From a virus: 26,037 nt of DNA. The stretch is taken from the IMG/VR virus record IMGVR_UViG_3300030118_000765, positions 1-26,037 of that record; one strand, 5' to 3'. Shown here one piece after another: positions 1 to 7,126 of this stretch. The notes under the pieces were generated by a model that made no database searches, was not told the DNA's origin, and saw only the letters and a list, made by a program, of their open reading frames with translations. The translations under genes were made by a program, and so were the position numbers. Numbering within the stretch: the first letter of the stretch is position 1; every line of letters starts with the position of its first letter.

Positions 1-352
1 ATGCTTTTATTGATTGTTGAGTTGCTAAAGCCTGATTGCTATCAGAGGACATGCTATCCTCATCTTTTATATCTGTTATTGTTATTGTACCATCAGATAA
101 TGATCCAAATGTTAGTGTTCCTGATATTGTAGAGTTTCCTGAGATATTACCACTAAGACTACCTACAAAGCTATTAGCTGTTATAGTGCCTGTTGCTGTT
201 AAATCTCCTGCATTGTTAAGGCTAATCCCTGTCTCTGTTCCCAAACCATCAGAAATCACCTGTAAACTAGCTGATAATCCATCATTATCACCAACCTTTA
301 GTAGTGAATCATAACTTGATGCAATAGATATTCCTGTTAAACTACTTGCCAT
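1..352 (-). CDS. Tail fibre or tail-associated protein, N-terminal part (runs off the window)
   Basis: The first 117 codons of a gene that continues beyond base 1. The protein begins MASSLTGISIASSYDSLLKV and then has Ser/Thr/Gly-rich, beta-prone sequence with repeated short phrases (SFVGSLSGNISGNSTISGTL). It reaches DEDSMSSDSNQALATQQSIK, a phrase I associate with the head of tail-fibre or receptor-binding proteins in marine phages. This low-complexity pattern suits a trimeric shaft. It is the last gene of the late operon here, downstream of portal and connector, a usual place for host-recognition genes. The ATG at 352 is chosen because it starts the open frame after a short non-coding or micro-ORF stretch. 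The fibre role is an inference from composition and position; the C-terminal receptor-binding part is not visible. Confidence 0.6.
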   Translation of the reverse strand, partial: MASSLTGISIASSYDSLLKVGDNDGLSASLQVISDGLGTETGISLNNAGDLTATGTITANSFVGSLSGNISGNSTISGTLTFGSLSDGTITITDIKDEDSMSSDSNQALATQQSIKA

Positions 353-437
353 TTTTATTTATTTTTAATTTGTTATTAATATATCTCATTAACTTTATAA
401 TGTTTTTTTCCTTAGGTTTATATATTTTCATACTCAT
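342..437 (-). CDS. Possible 31-aa lysine-rich micro-protein
   Basis: A short frame beginning MSMKIYKPKEKNIIKL starts three bases after the stop of the upstream connector gene. It ends in a TAG that overlaps the start region of the tail-fibre gene by 11 bases. It fills the only gap between these two genes, and the tight spacing matches the rest of the operon. It has about ten lysines and no recognisable domain. Extreme AT content makes chance Lys/Asn/Ile frames easy, so it may equally be an untranslated spacer. Confidence 0.3.
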   Translation of the reverse strand: MSMKIYKPKEKNIIKLMRYINNKLKINKNGK

Positions 438-440
438 GTT

Positions 441-947
441 TTATAGCACCCATCCTTGAAATGTAGGCTCATCTCTATCAGGATAAATATCATCATTTGT
501 GTTAGATGTATATTCAGGATAACTGCTTTGATTAAAATCCATAAATTGTATAAACCTTCTTGTATAATATTCAGCTAAACTTCTTTCTTTTTCAACTAAA
601 TAATCTACTTCTGCCTTTTCTACTGTCTCTGCATTTTCAGAAACATGTTTAAATATTCCACCATTCTTAATTTGGTATGCTGCAAAAGGTAAAAAATCTA
701 CCATAGCATAATGAATTAACATTGGTTGAACATGATTTACTAATAGAGTTTCATATACTGTACCTGATATAGCATCTGTATCTATTAATGTTTTAATTTT
801 GTTATATAAATCTGTTCCTAGATAATTTTGTATGTGTATAGTTTGTGCAATTTCTATAAAATGCATCAATTTATCAGCTTGAACATTACCATCTATTATA
901 GTGTTCTTAACTAAATCAGTTCTATTTATAAATAATACTTTTGCCAT
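441..947 (-). CDS. Putative head-tail connector protein
   Basis: A 168-aa protein (MAKVLFINRTDLVKNTIIDG) coded immediately downstream of the portal gene with a 2-base gap. It is predicted to be mostly helical and acidic, with a Tyr/Trp-containing C-terminus (EPTFQGWVL). Its size, position next to the portal and helical character resemble gp6/gp15-type adaptor proteins that form the ring under the portal. I also associate similar sequences with DUF6712-type virion proteins of Bacteroidota phages. No catalytic motif is visible. The connector role is inferred from context; a minor head protein is the main alternative. Confidence 0.5.
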   Translation of the reverse strand: MAKVLFINRTDLVKNTIIDGNVQADKLMHFIEIAQTIHIQNYLGTDLYNKIKTLIDTDAISGTVYETLLVNHVQPMLIHYAMVDFLPFAAYQIKNGGIFKHVSENAETVEKAEVDYLVEKERSLAEYYTRRFIQFMDFNQSSYPEYTSNTNDDIYPDRDEPTFQGWVL

Positions 948-949
948 AA

Positions 950-2761
950 CTATCTAGGTGTTGTAAATTTTTTAGGTTTTAAAAAACCTCTATTTTTCAT
1001 ATCTCTTGGTCTTTTTGCTACCTTGTTATCATTCTTTTCAGGTGTAAATCCTTCCTTTCTTGCTTCATTTACACTTACAGTTTCATCATTATTAATACCA
1101 TCACTAGGTAAAAACTCACCTTGTGCATTTCTTTTTCTAAAATATACCTGTCTCATCCAAAAATGCTGACATGATCCACCTCCTTTGTAGAACCAAACAC
1201 TATAAGTATCAGCTCCATTAGGTCCCCATCCTGCATTTACTGCTTTTTTATCCATAGCTAGTATATCTTCTTTTCTATATATCTTACCTGCTGCTAACAT
1301 CTTTCTACAAAACTCTCTAGTATTAGGACTTACAACATCAGGTGCATACTTATATCTTACTTTAAACAGACCTTTATCTTGATCAGATTTAGAATCAGGT
1401 TTAGCAGAACCTGTAGATGCTAGTTTTAACATCTCATTTTGCTTATCATCTAAGTCATAATTTACTTCTTCTGCACTAATTAAATCCCATTGATCTAAAT
1501 CTTCATCTTCTCCAAGAGCTATTAGATCATCTGCTACTTGATTGCTAGGATGATTGTCTGTTCTATAGATTGTTTTAGACTTTTTTGCACTTAATTTTTG
1601 ACCTGTTTCTTCTTCTCTAGTTTCTTTATCTGCAACATTTGTTAGATCAGTAAACTCTAAAGGTTGTAATGTCTTAAAGTATAGCTTTAATGTAATATTA
1701 TTATAAGCTAAAATCTTATCAAATGCATCAATCATTAAATTTTGGAAAGGTCTAATAACCATGTTGTCCATAAGTATAGATGCTTTCTCTAATTCATCTG
1801 CATTATTACCTAATCCTGTATTGTTTTTTACACCTAATAACATTGGTGATACAATTCTATGTGATACTAATATCTTTTCTTGTGATTCTGTAGATAAAAA
1901 TTGATACTGTTGATGTGCATCAGATAACTGTATTGGCTCTATAGTAGCTTGACTATCTGTATTGTCATTAAATGATAGTATAAACTTACCTGCATTACTA
2001 GATCCACTAAACTTTTGTGATATTTTCTTTTCAATTAATGCTCTTTCTTCTTCATTAGGTATTCCATTGTTCATGTTTATAATCATAGATGGAGACATAC
2101 CATTTAAAATATTATTCATGTGAAAGTTAGAGATCTCTCCTTCTAGTTCTGCATACTGTAATCCACCTGTATATGCAGGAGGACTATAGTAATAATATCC
2201 TGCTTTGTAAGGTTTTATAAATAATATTTCTCTAGGCTCTTTAGATGTACCAAATGCAGGTATTCTAGTAAGCTCAGAGGAGTTTTTATATTCACTCCAA
2301 TCATGAAAATAATAGTATGCTTCAATTTCTCCTGATTCACCTGCTTTTTCAGCTCTAATTGTTTCTACAGGCATGTGTTCTACCTGTACAATCTTCTTTC
2401 TTCCTTTACCATATATAACTTGTAATGCTGCACCTCCCATTAAGTAGTAGTCATATATTACTTTTCTGACTACATCTTTTTTTAGTAAGCCTATCATTTG
2501 TGCATATTGATCAGGTTTTTTATCTGAATCAGTTGCATCTAATCCCTTACCATAAATCATTTCACTTATACCATTAATACAAGCATGGTTTGTAGGTGAT
2601 CCATTATATAGGTCAATTAGATATTGATAATAATTATTATCCTCACCATACATTACAAAATCTTTCTTTGGATCTTCAATAATTTTAGGAGCTGTATAAG
2701 CTGCTAATTCAACTACTCTAATATCTCCTTCAAACTTTGGTCTCCTGTGTTGTCTACTCAT
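950..2761 (-). CDS. Portal protein with a C-terminal Cys/His/Trp module
   Basis: A 603-aa protein. The N-terminal 440 or so residues look like a phage portal protein: a dodecameric ring at one head vertex through which DNA is packaged and the tail is joined. Supporting segments are YLIDLYNGSPTNHACINGIS, LSTESQEKILVSHRIVSPML and the helical region around NADELEKASILMDNMVIRPF. After a linker near residue 460 comes a separate module with FCRKMLAAGKIYRKEDI, NAGWGPNGADTYSVWFYKGG and CQHFWMRQVYFRKR. I recognise this module from Bacteroidota phage head proteins, often attached to protease or MuF-like proteins instead. The basic tail ends LKPKKFTTPR. The gene starts 2 bases after the preceding stop. 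The portal call is fairly secure; the function of the C-terminal module is unknown. Confidence 0.8.
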   Translation of the reverse strand: MSRQHRRPKFEGDIRVVELAAYTAPKIIEDPKKDFVMYGEDNNYYQYLIDLYNGSPTNHACINGISEMIYGKGLDATDSDKKPDQYAQMIGLLKKDVVRKVIYDYYLMGGAALQVIYGKGRKKIVQVEHMPVETIRAEKAGESGEIEAYYYFHDWSEYKNSSELTRIPAFGTSKEPREILFIKPYKAGYYYYSPPAYTGGLQYAELEGEISNFHMNNILNGMSPSMIINMNNGIPNEEERALIEKKISQKFSGSSNAGKFILSFNDNTDSQATIEPIQLSDAHQQYQFLSTESQEKILVSHRIVSPMLLGVKNNTGLGNNADELEKASILMDNMVIRPFQNLMIDAFDKILAYNNITLKLYFKTLQPLEFTDLTNVADKETREEETGQKLSAKKSKTIYRTDNHPSNQVADDLIALGEDEDLDQWDLISAEEVNYDLDDKQNEMLKLASTGSAKPDSKSDQDKGLFKVRYKYAPDVVSPNTREFCRKMLAAGKIYRKEDILAMDKKAVNAGWGPNGADTYSVWFYKGGGSCQHFWMRQVYFRKRNAQGEFLPSDGINNDETVSVNEARKEGFTPEKNDNKVAKRPRDMKNRGFLKPKKFTTPR

Positions 2762-2763
2762 AA

Positions 2764-3267
2764 TTATGCATTATATACTTTATATTTATTTGTTCCTGCT
2801 GTAGTGTGTTTGTATACACCTTTGTCTACATCATAATATTCATTTGCACCTTGTGATATTGTTTGATTAGTACAGAATAACCTATCCTTATATATTATTA
2901 AATCTTTAGGTTCTCTAACTGCATTCCAATTACCTAGTGTTTCATTCCATGATGTTGTTGCAAAATTCCATGCACTTCCTGATCTTGTAATTCCATCTTC
3001 CCAATTTACACTTAATAAATTCCAAACCTGTGTTACATCATCCCAGTTAGAACCTACTGATATTATTTGTATTTCATAAAACTTATTTTCCTGTAATGTT
3101 AGTGCTACATTTATAGCTGCATATCCACTTAACCTTGTTATAGGCACTAATGAACTTTGTACATTACCAGTTTCTTCATCTTTTACTTCTAACCTTGCAT
3201 TTATTACAAAACTTCTAGGTATAAATGTAAAAGTTTGTGCTGATGAACTATCACTTAAATATATCAT
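2764..3267 (-). CDS. Unknown virion-associated protein, 167 aa
   Basis: A beta-rich protein beginning MIYLSDSSSAQTFTFIPRSF, with a Trp-rich middle (WDDVTQVWNLLSVNWEDG and WNFATTSWNETLGNWN) and a C-terminus ending NKYKVYNA. I do not recognise a named family. It lies between the tail tube gene and the portal gene, so a minor structural, neck or decoration role is likely. The N-terminal half reads like a beta-sandwich with polar surface strands, and the Trp repeats suggest short repeated hairpins. It is the first gene after an intrinsic terminator, so it may be expressed at a lower level than capsid and tail tube. Confidence 0.55.
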   Translation of the reverse strand: MIYLSDSSSAQTFTFIPRSFVINARLEVKDEETGNVQSSLVPITRLSGYAAINVALTLQENKFYEIQIISVGSNWDDVTQVWNLLSVNWEDGITRSGSAWNFATTSWNETLGNWNAVREPKDLIIYKDRLFCTNQTISQGANEYYDVDKGVYKHTTAGTNKYKVYNA

Positions 3268-3318
3268 ACTTATATAATACTCTTTTTATTGTTTTTTATA
3301 AAGTGTAAAGTTTTTTGT

Positions 3319-3349
3319 AAAAAAAAAGGAGACCTTATAGATCCCCTTT
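3319..3349 (-). terminator. Intrinsic terminator after the tail tube gene
   Basis: Read on the minus strand, a 10-bp stem (AAAGGGGATC paired with GGTCTCCTTT, two G-U pairs) encloses the 5-base loop TATAA and runs into nine consecutive T. It lies about 39 bases after the stop of the tail tube gene and 52 bases before the start of the next gene. I found no TTTG/TAnnTTTG promoter in the gap, so the downstream portal, connector and fibre genes probably depend on read-through. Confidence 0.8.
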
Positions 3350-3387
3350 CATTAGAAAAACACTTAACTATTATGATGTCTGCTCAA

Positions 3388-3921
3388 TTATGCAGTAGGA
3401 AAAGTATTAATTTGTGTACCTAAAGTACCACCAGTTACTACTGTACTTGTAACAAAGTCAGGTGGAGCTACTTCTAATGCTTCAAAAGTAAGATTAAATC
3501 CATTAAAATCACCCATATTAGCACCTACAGAAAAATTACCTGTAGTTAGTTCTGCTCCATTTACTTTACCAACTAAGTAAAAGTTGTCATCAGCATCAAC
3601 CACTACAATGTGTGGTCTGCCTACAGCTAGTAACTTAATTTCTTCACTTGTTGCTCTATCATAATATTGTAGTTGTAGTGTTAATGTTTGAGTGTAGAAA
3701 GTAGTACCATTTTCTCTTGATGATGTAACAACAGTATCAAGGTTAGTTGTACCTCTTACATCATATTGATACCATGTAGGTGTACCACCTAATGCAGAAA
3801 TTAAACCTCCTGATTCTGTTACAGCTCCAAGTGTACCAAAGTCTGCAAAATATACAGTTTTAATTGATCCTGATTTATTTTTACAAGGTACTATTCTACC
3901 TTTTGTTAATGCACAACTCAT
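3388..3921 (-). CDS. Probable major tail tube protein
   Basis: A 177-aa protein beginning MSCALTKGRIVPCKNKSGSI. Segments such as TTFYTQTLTLQLQYYDRATS, EEIKLLAVGRPHIVVVDADD and MGDFNGFNLTFEALEV fit the beta-sandwich tail tube fold. The short hydrophobic strand with a Gly-Asp-Phe/Leu turn near the C-terminus resembles homologues I know from Bacteroidota siphophages. In the virion it would form stacked hexamers around the DNA channel. It follows the major capsid gene after a hairpin and is closed by a strong terminator, as expected for a highly expressed structural gene. The fold assignment is by resemblance only; another abundant decoration protein is possible. Confidence 0.6.
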   Translation of the reverse strand: MSCALTKGRIVPCKNKSGSIKTVYFADFGTLGAVTESGGLISALGGTPTWYQYDVRGTTNLDTVVTSSRENGTTFYTQTLTLQLQYYDRATSEEIKLLAVGRPHIVVVDADDNFYLVGKVNGAELTTGNFSVGANMGDFNGFNLTFEALEVAPPDFVTSTVVTGGTLGTQINTFPTA

Positions 3922-3939
3922 ATTATTTTAAATTTTAAA

Positions 3940-3968
3940 GTATGGGGAGGCATACACCTCCCATATAC
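3940..3968 (-). terminator. Hairpin between capsid and tail tube genes (weak terminator or processing site)
   Basis: On the minus strand, ATGGGAGG and CCTCCCCAT pair over 8 bp with one bulged base, around the 6-base loop TGTATG. The sequence after it is only ACTTTAAAATTT, so the U-tract is poor. It sits 23 bases after the capsid stop. It could cause partial termination or protect or cleave the mRNA between two abundantly expressed genes. Confidence 0.55.
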
Positions 3969-3991
3969 TATTGATTATACTTATTACTCTA

Positions 3992-4900
3992 TTATGAATA
4001 GAAAACTATTTCAGCACCATATCCATACTGAATACCATATGCAAATCTTGAAACAAATCTTGCATTTTGATCTCCTAATGTTTCTGATGTGTCAATTACT
4101 CTTACCTCATTCATGTCTGATACTAAGTTAGTACCAAAGTATAGGTTAGATTTTTGTGCTAGTGCAGCAGTATTATCAGATAGACCATTTGCTAAGAATA
4201 GAGGAATACCATCAAATGATAATGGTGTATTCATATCATACCACATGTTCACTCTGTTTTCATAACCACCACCTTGTGCAGCTAAAGCTCTAACATATGC
4301 TTTCATCATGTTTCTAGAGACATATAGAGTTAAATCTTCTTTACCATATACTGTATTTGGTGCAGCATCTAGGATCTTACCAAGCTCAGCAATTACATTT
4401 GAACTTGTTACTGTTCCTGCTGTTACATCAACAATGTCAGAATCAGCTGCCCATAATGTTTCAAATCCATCAATCTGTCCTGCTGTTGAATTTCCACCTT
4501 GCCATATTGAATTTTCTACTGATGCAGCAATCTGATCAGCAAAGTTTCCAATGATGAAATCACCAAATGATGATGGCATATTCTTGAAAGTAGATGCACC
4601 TAGCTCTGCTGATTCCCATGAATCTACAAATTGCTTAGTACAGAACTTAACATTTACTTGAAATTCTTCTAGTGTGATAACTCTCTCACTAATTGCTACT
4701 GTACCTGCATCTGAAAAATCACAAGTTGCATTAGCAATTAAGCCTGAGACATCCACTTTTTGGATAACACTTTTGTGTTTCACATTAGGCATAATAGTCA
4801 TTCCACCATTTGCCAAAGTTGTACCTTCTAACAGAGATGCAGCAATATATTTTTTTGCTGATTCACCTGAATATGAGGTAGTTATAGTAGGTTTACTCAT
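3992..4900 (-). CDS. Major capsid protein
   Basis: A 302-aa protein matching the HK97-fold capsid type of Bacteroidota phages. It has an N-terminal arm (MSKPTITTSYSGESAKKYIA), an ATCDFSDAGTVAISERVITL segment, then LEEFQVNVKFCTKQFVDSWE and a domain with NTVYGKEDLTLYVSRNMMKA. It ends FAYGIQYGYGAEIVFYS. About 415 subunits would be expected for a T=7 shell, but shell size cannot be read from sequence. It is directly downstream of a scaffold-like gene with a 25-base gap and upstream of the tail tube gene, the usual neighbourhood. The length is typical for a capsid protein whose scaffold is encoded separately. No frameshift or insertion is seen. Confidence 0.82.
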   Translation of the reverse strand: MSKPTITTSYSGESAKKYIAASLLEGTTLANGGMTIMPNVKHKSVIQKVDVSGLIANATCDFSDAGTVAISERVITLEEFQVNVKFCTKQFVDSWESAELGASTFKNMPSSFGDFIIGNFADQIAASVENSIWQGGNSTAGQIDGFETLWAADSDIVDVTAGTVTSSNVIAELGKILDAAPNTVYGKEDLTLYVSRNMMKAYVRALAAQGGGYENRVNMWYDMNTPLSFDGIPLFLANGLSDNTAALAQKSNLYFGTNLVSDMNEVRVIDTSETLGDQNARFVSRFAYGIQYGYGAEIVFYS

Positions 4901-4925
4901 TTTTTTTGATTTTTAAAATTTATAT

Positions 4926-5534
4926 TTAACTTAATTTTCTCATGATTCTATCAAGTCTAGTCTCATTTCTTTGAGATGCAATATGATAAAAGTCATCATT
5001 TGATTTATTTTCTGGAGCATGTTTCAAAGGCTCAGCATCAGGTGTTTCTGATAATTCCTCTTTTACTTCACTCAACTCCACTTCTTTGCTTTTCAGCACA
5101 TCACTAAGGTTTACTTTTAAATCTTCAACCATAGCTTTCAGTTCATCAAACTGCTCTTTAGTAGCAAATTCTGTAGTTAATTCCTCAGATGTTTCTTCTT
5201 GTTTTGCTTCAACTTCTTCTTCCTCAGCAACTGGTTCCTCAGCAGCATCAGCAATACTAGCAATCACACCTTCTTCTTCAACTACAACTGATCTACCATC
5301 TTCTAAAGTATATTCACCAACTGGCATAGGTACTCTATCATCTTCTGTAACAATAAAGACTTCTCTACCTGCTGCAAATTCTTCAGCTTCAATGACTGTT
5401 CCATTTTCTAAGTTCATAGTTGCCAAAGTAACTTCTTCTGCTTTGACTTCTACATCCTTAACTTCATCTTTTGATAATTCCATACCTAAGATATTTTTAA
5501 TTTTACTTAATGTATCAGTTGCTTTCATAATCAT
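4926..5534 (-). CDS. Probable capsid scaffolding protein
   Basis: A 202-aa, strongly acidic protein. After a short helical N-terminus (MIMKATDTLSKIKNILGMEL) comes a compact beta-rich part, with LENGTVIEAEEFAAGREVFI followed by RVPMPVGEYTLEDGRSVVVE. A Glu/Ala-rich linker (around residues 95-115) then leads to a predicted coiled coil (KEQFDELKAMVEDLKVNLSD) and a basic tip, RLDRIMRKLS. A coiled coil with a basic C-terminal end is the normal design of scaffolds that bind capsid protein during head assembly. The order protease, scaffold, capsid supports this. ATG codons at 5534 and 5528 are both possible starts. The role is inferred from design and context. Confidence 0.65.
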   Translation of the reverse strand: MIMKATDTLSKIKNILGMELSKDEVKDVEVKAEEVTLATMNLENGTVIEAEEFAAGREVFIVTEDDRVPMPVGEYTLEDGRSVVVEEEGVIASIADAAEEPVAEEEEVEAKQEETSEELTTEFATKEQFDELKAMVEDLKVNLSDVLKSKEVELSEVKEELSETPDAEPLKHAPENKSNDDFYHIASQRNETRLDRIMRKLS

Positions 5535-5569
5535 ATAATTATATTGAACTTAAATTTTATATTTTTGGT

Positions 5570-5722
5570 CTAACTTTCTGTTTTACCTACACCTTGTGCA
5601 AACAAAGTTCCATCACAACAATCAGGATGGTATGTATTGTCATCACACAAACAACCTTTAGTAGACCTTATAGGACTTGTATATGATGGTGCAGGATTTT
5701 TTCTTTTTCTATTTTTGTTCAT
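5570..5722 (-). CDS. Cys-rich micro-protein, 50 aa
   Basis: A 50-aa frame too short for routine gene calling, beginning MNKNRKRKNPAPSYTSPIRS and continuing with KGCLCDDNTYHPDCCDGTLF and AQGVG. Four cysteines in a CxC...CC arrangement with DG turns suggest a small disulphide- or metal-stabilised fold. I recognise the CLC-DG-Y-CCDG-L-AQGVG pattern from small structural-region genes of Bacteroidota phages. Its ATG overlaps the stop of the preceding micro-gene (ATGA), which argues for translation. It lies between the protease and scaffold genes, so a small head or tail component is likely; the function is unknown. Confidence 0.7.
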   Translation of the reverse strand: MNKNRKRKNPAPSYTSPIRSTKGCLCDDNTYHPDCCDGTLFAQGVGKTES

Positions 5723-5853
5723 CTTCCTTGACCTCTGTATTTTTTAAGGTAGTTTTTGCTAGATTTTAGTTTACTGCTTTTAGTTTTAGCATGTACCCCT
5801 TTTCTTCTAACTTTAGGTTTCTCTATTTTGACATGAATTACCCTTCTTGCCAT
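5719..5853 (-). CDS. Basic micro-protein of the GVHAKTKSSK type, 44 aa
   Basis: The frame begins MARRVIHVKIEKPKVRRKGV, continues HAKTKSSKLKSSKNYLKKYR and ends GQGR. About half its residues are Lys or Arg. I recognise this small basic sequence as a recurring item in Bacteroidota phage head regions, although its role is not established to my knowledge. Its start overlaps the stop of the upstream 14-codon frame (TAATG) and its stop overlaps the next start (ATGA), so it is embedded in a chain of coupled micro-genes. The high charge would suit nucleic acid or scaffold binding inside the prohead, but that is inference. Confidence 0.72.
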   Translation of the reverse strand: MARRVIHVKIEKPKVRRKGVHAKTKSSKLKSSKNYLKKYRGQGR

Positions 5854-5897
5854 TATTTTTTCTTCTTTTTCTTCTTGTGTTTATATTTATTTGGCAT
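5853..5897 (-). CDS. Possible 14-aa lysine-rich leader peptide
   Basis: ATG starts 2 bases after the protease stop and encodes MPNKYKHKKKKKKK, ending in a TAA that overlaps the next ATG (TAATG). It may be a translated leader that carries ribosomes from the protease gene to the 44-aa basic protein, or a chance frame in an A-rich spacer. The seven terminal lysine codons could slow ribosomes. Evidence is positional only. Confidence 0.35.
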   Translation of the reverse strand: MPNKYKHKKKKKKK

Positions 5898-5899
5898 GA

Positions 5900-7096
5900 T
5901 TATCTTCTTATTGGTATACAATTAGGAACTCTTTTCCCATTTTTAATTTTAAATCCATACATCTCATAACCTGATTGACATGGTTTTTTTAATGTATGTT
6001 GGAAACAAGGCATATACCATTCTTTACCATCTAACTCATGCATATGGTAGCCTTCACATCCAATATTTCTAGCCATTTCTTCTGCTTTTTCAACAGAGGA
6101 GTATGCTAATCTATCATCAATTATTGCAAAATCATCATCAACTACAATAGTTTCAAGCTCTAACTCTCCTAATTCTCTTAGTTTGTTTCTGCTCCATCCT
6201 AATGCTGCTAATCCACCCCACAATAGGTATGATATATTAGCACATGCCTCTGAATCATTTTCATTCTTTCTATACTGATCTTCTGCTCTAGACAGATAGC
6301 TGTACATTCTTTTTATTGTACTTACAGTTATATTCTTTTTTTGTGCAAGTTGTGTAGCTCTAATCTTACCTACATCTGTTGCACATCTGTTATTTATCTT
6401 TTCATTTAACTCAATACCTTTTTTAGCATTATTTGCTACACCATCAGGATAATCATTAAAGCTCTCTAATTCTACTTCTTCTTCATTTATAGCTTTCTCT
6501 ATCTCTGATAATAGATACTCTGCCTCTGCTGCCTCTAATTGGCTTAGAAAGTCATTTATAGATTCATTTGGTCTTTCACTTTTGTCTGCAAAATAACCTT
6601 CTATAGAAAAACCTTTAACAACACCTTCTTTTACATAATCTTTCCACACTTCATCACTATCTACTCTTATTGCACCCATCCATGTACCTAGTGGAACTTC
6701 TTTAGTACTTTCATATAATCTACTTTTATCATGCACCTCATCTTGTACTATCCAACTTTCTACAAGTGTTAGACCTTTTAAGCTATACTGATGCTCTAAT
6801 GTAGCATTACTTTGATTGCCTTCTTTAAGATACATTTGACTTGCTTTTTCTACAGTCTCTCTAGAAAAGTATATGTAGTAATCTTCTTCTTTTCCATTTC
6901 TTAAAATAGGTTTATTAGGTATTAGTATAGGTCCAAGTAGTAATCTTTTGTCTTTAGATACCTCAGCTAACTTTATTTCCTTTTGATCTTTTAATGCTAC
7001 AAAATTGCTTTGTATTGCAGGATTTTCTACAATAGAAATTGCATCTATACCATTAAACTCTTGATCCTCATCTAATATTAATTCTACAATCTTCAT
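5900..7096 (-). CDS. XkdF-type prohead serine protease with C-terminal modules
   Basis: A 398-aa protein with three parts. Residues 1-175 resemble the XkdF phage serine protease family. They include GIDAISIVENPAI, then NATLEHQYS with a candidate catalytic His102, and VVKGFSIEGYF with candidate Ser164; such enzymes mature the prohead by cleaving scaffold and capsid N-termini. Residues 212-308 form a helical module (YPDGVANNAKKGIELNEKIN to YLLWGGLAALGWSRNKLREL) often attached to these proteins in Bacteroidota phages. The end has GCEGYHMHELDGKEWYMPC and PCQSGYEMYGFKIKNGKRVP, short Cys/His-rich units of unknown role. It lies upstream of scaffold and capsid genes. Family assignment is good; the catalytic residues are proposed from the pattern, not aligned. 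Confidence 0.75.
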   Translation of the reverse strand: MKIVELILDEDQEFNGIDAISIVENPAIQSNFVALKDQKEIKLAEVSKDKRLLLGPILIPNKPILRNGKEEDYYIYFSRETVEKASQMYLKEGNQSNATLEHQYSLKGLTLVESWIVQDEVHDKSRLYESTKEVPLGTWMGAIRVDSDEVWKDYVKEGVVKGFSIEGYFADKSERPNESINDFLSQLEAAEAEYLLSEIEKAINEEEVELESFNDYPDGVANNAKKGIELNEKINNRCATDVGKIRATQLAQKKNITVSTIKRMYSYLSRAEDQYRKNENDSEACANISYLLWGGLAALGWSRNKLRELGELELETIVVDDDFAIIDDRLAYSSVEKAEEMARNIGCEGYHMHELDGKEWYMPCFQHTLKKPCQSGYEMYGFKIKNGKRVPNCIPIRR

Positions 7097-7126
7097 ATTA
7101 TTATAATTCTTTACTTTATATTTTTT

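Noticed and set aside
36-314. Plus-strand open frame opposite the left-end fibre gene
   Set aside because: It is the antisense shadow of the Ser/Thr-rich fibre frame, with Ser/Pro/Val-rich composition and no coupling to other plus-strand genes.
5086-5538. 150-codon plus-strand open frame opposite the scaffold gene
   Set aside because: Poly-Ser composition is the complement of Glu/Ala-rich scaffold codons; the scaffold frame has coherent domains and operon context.
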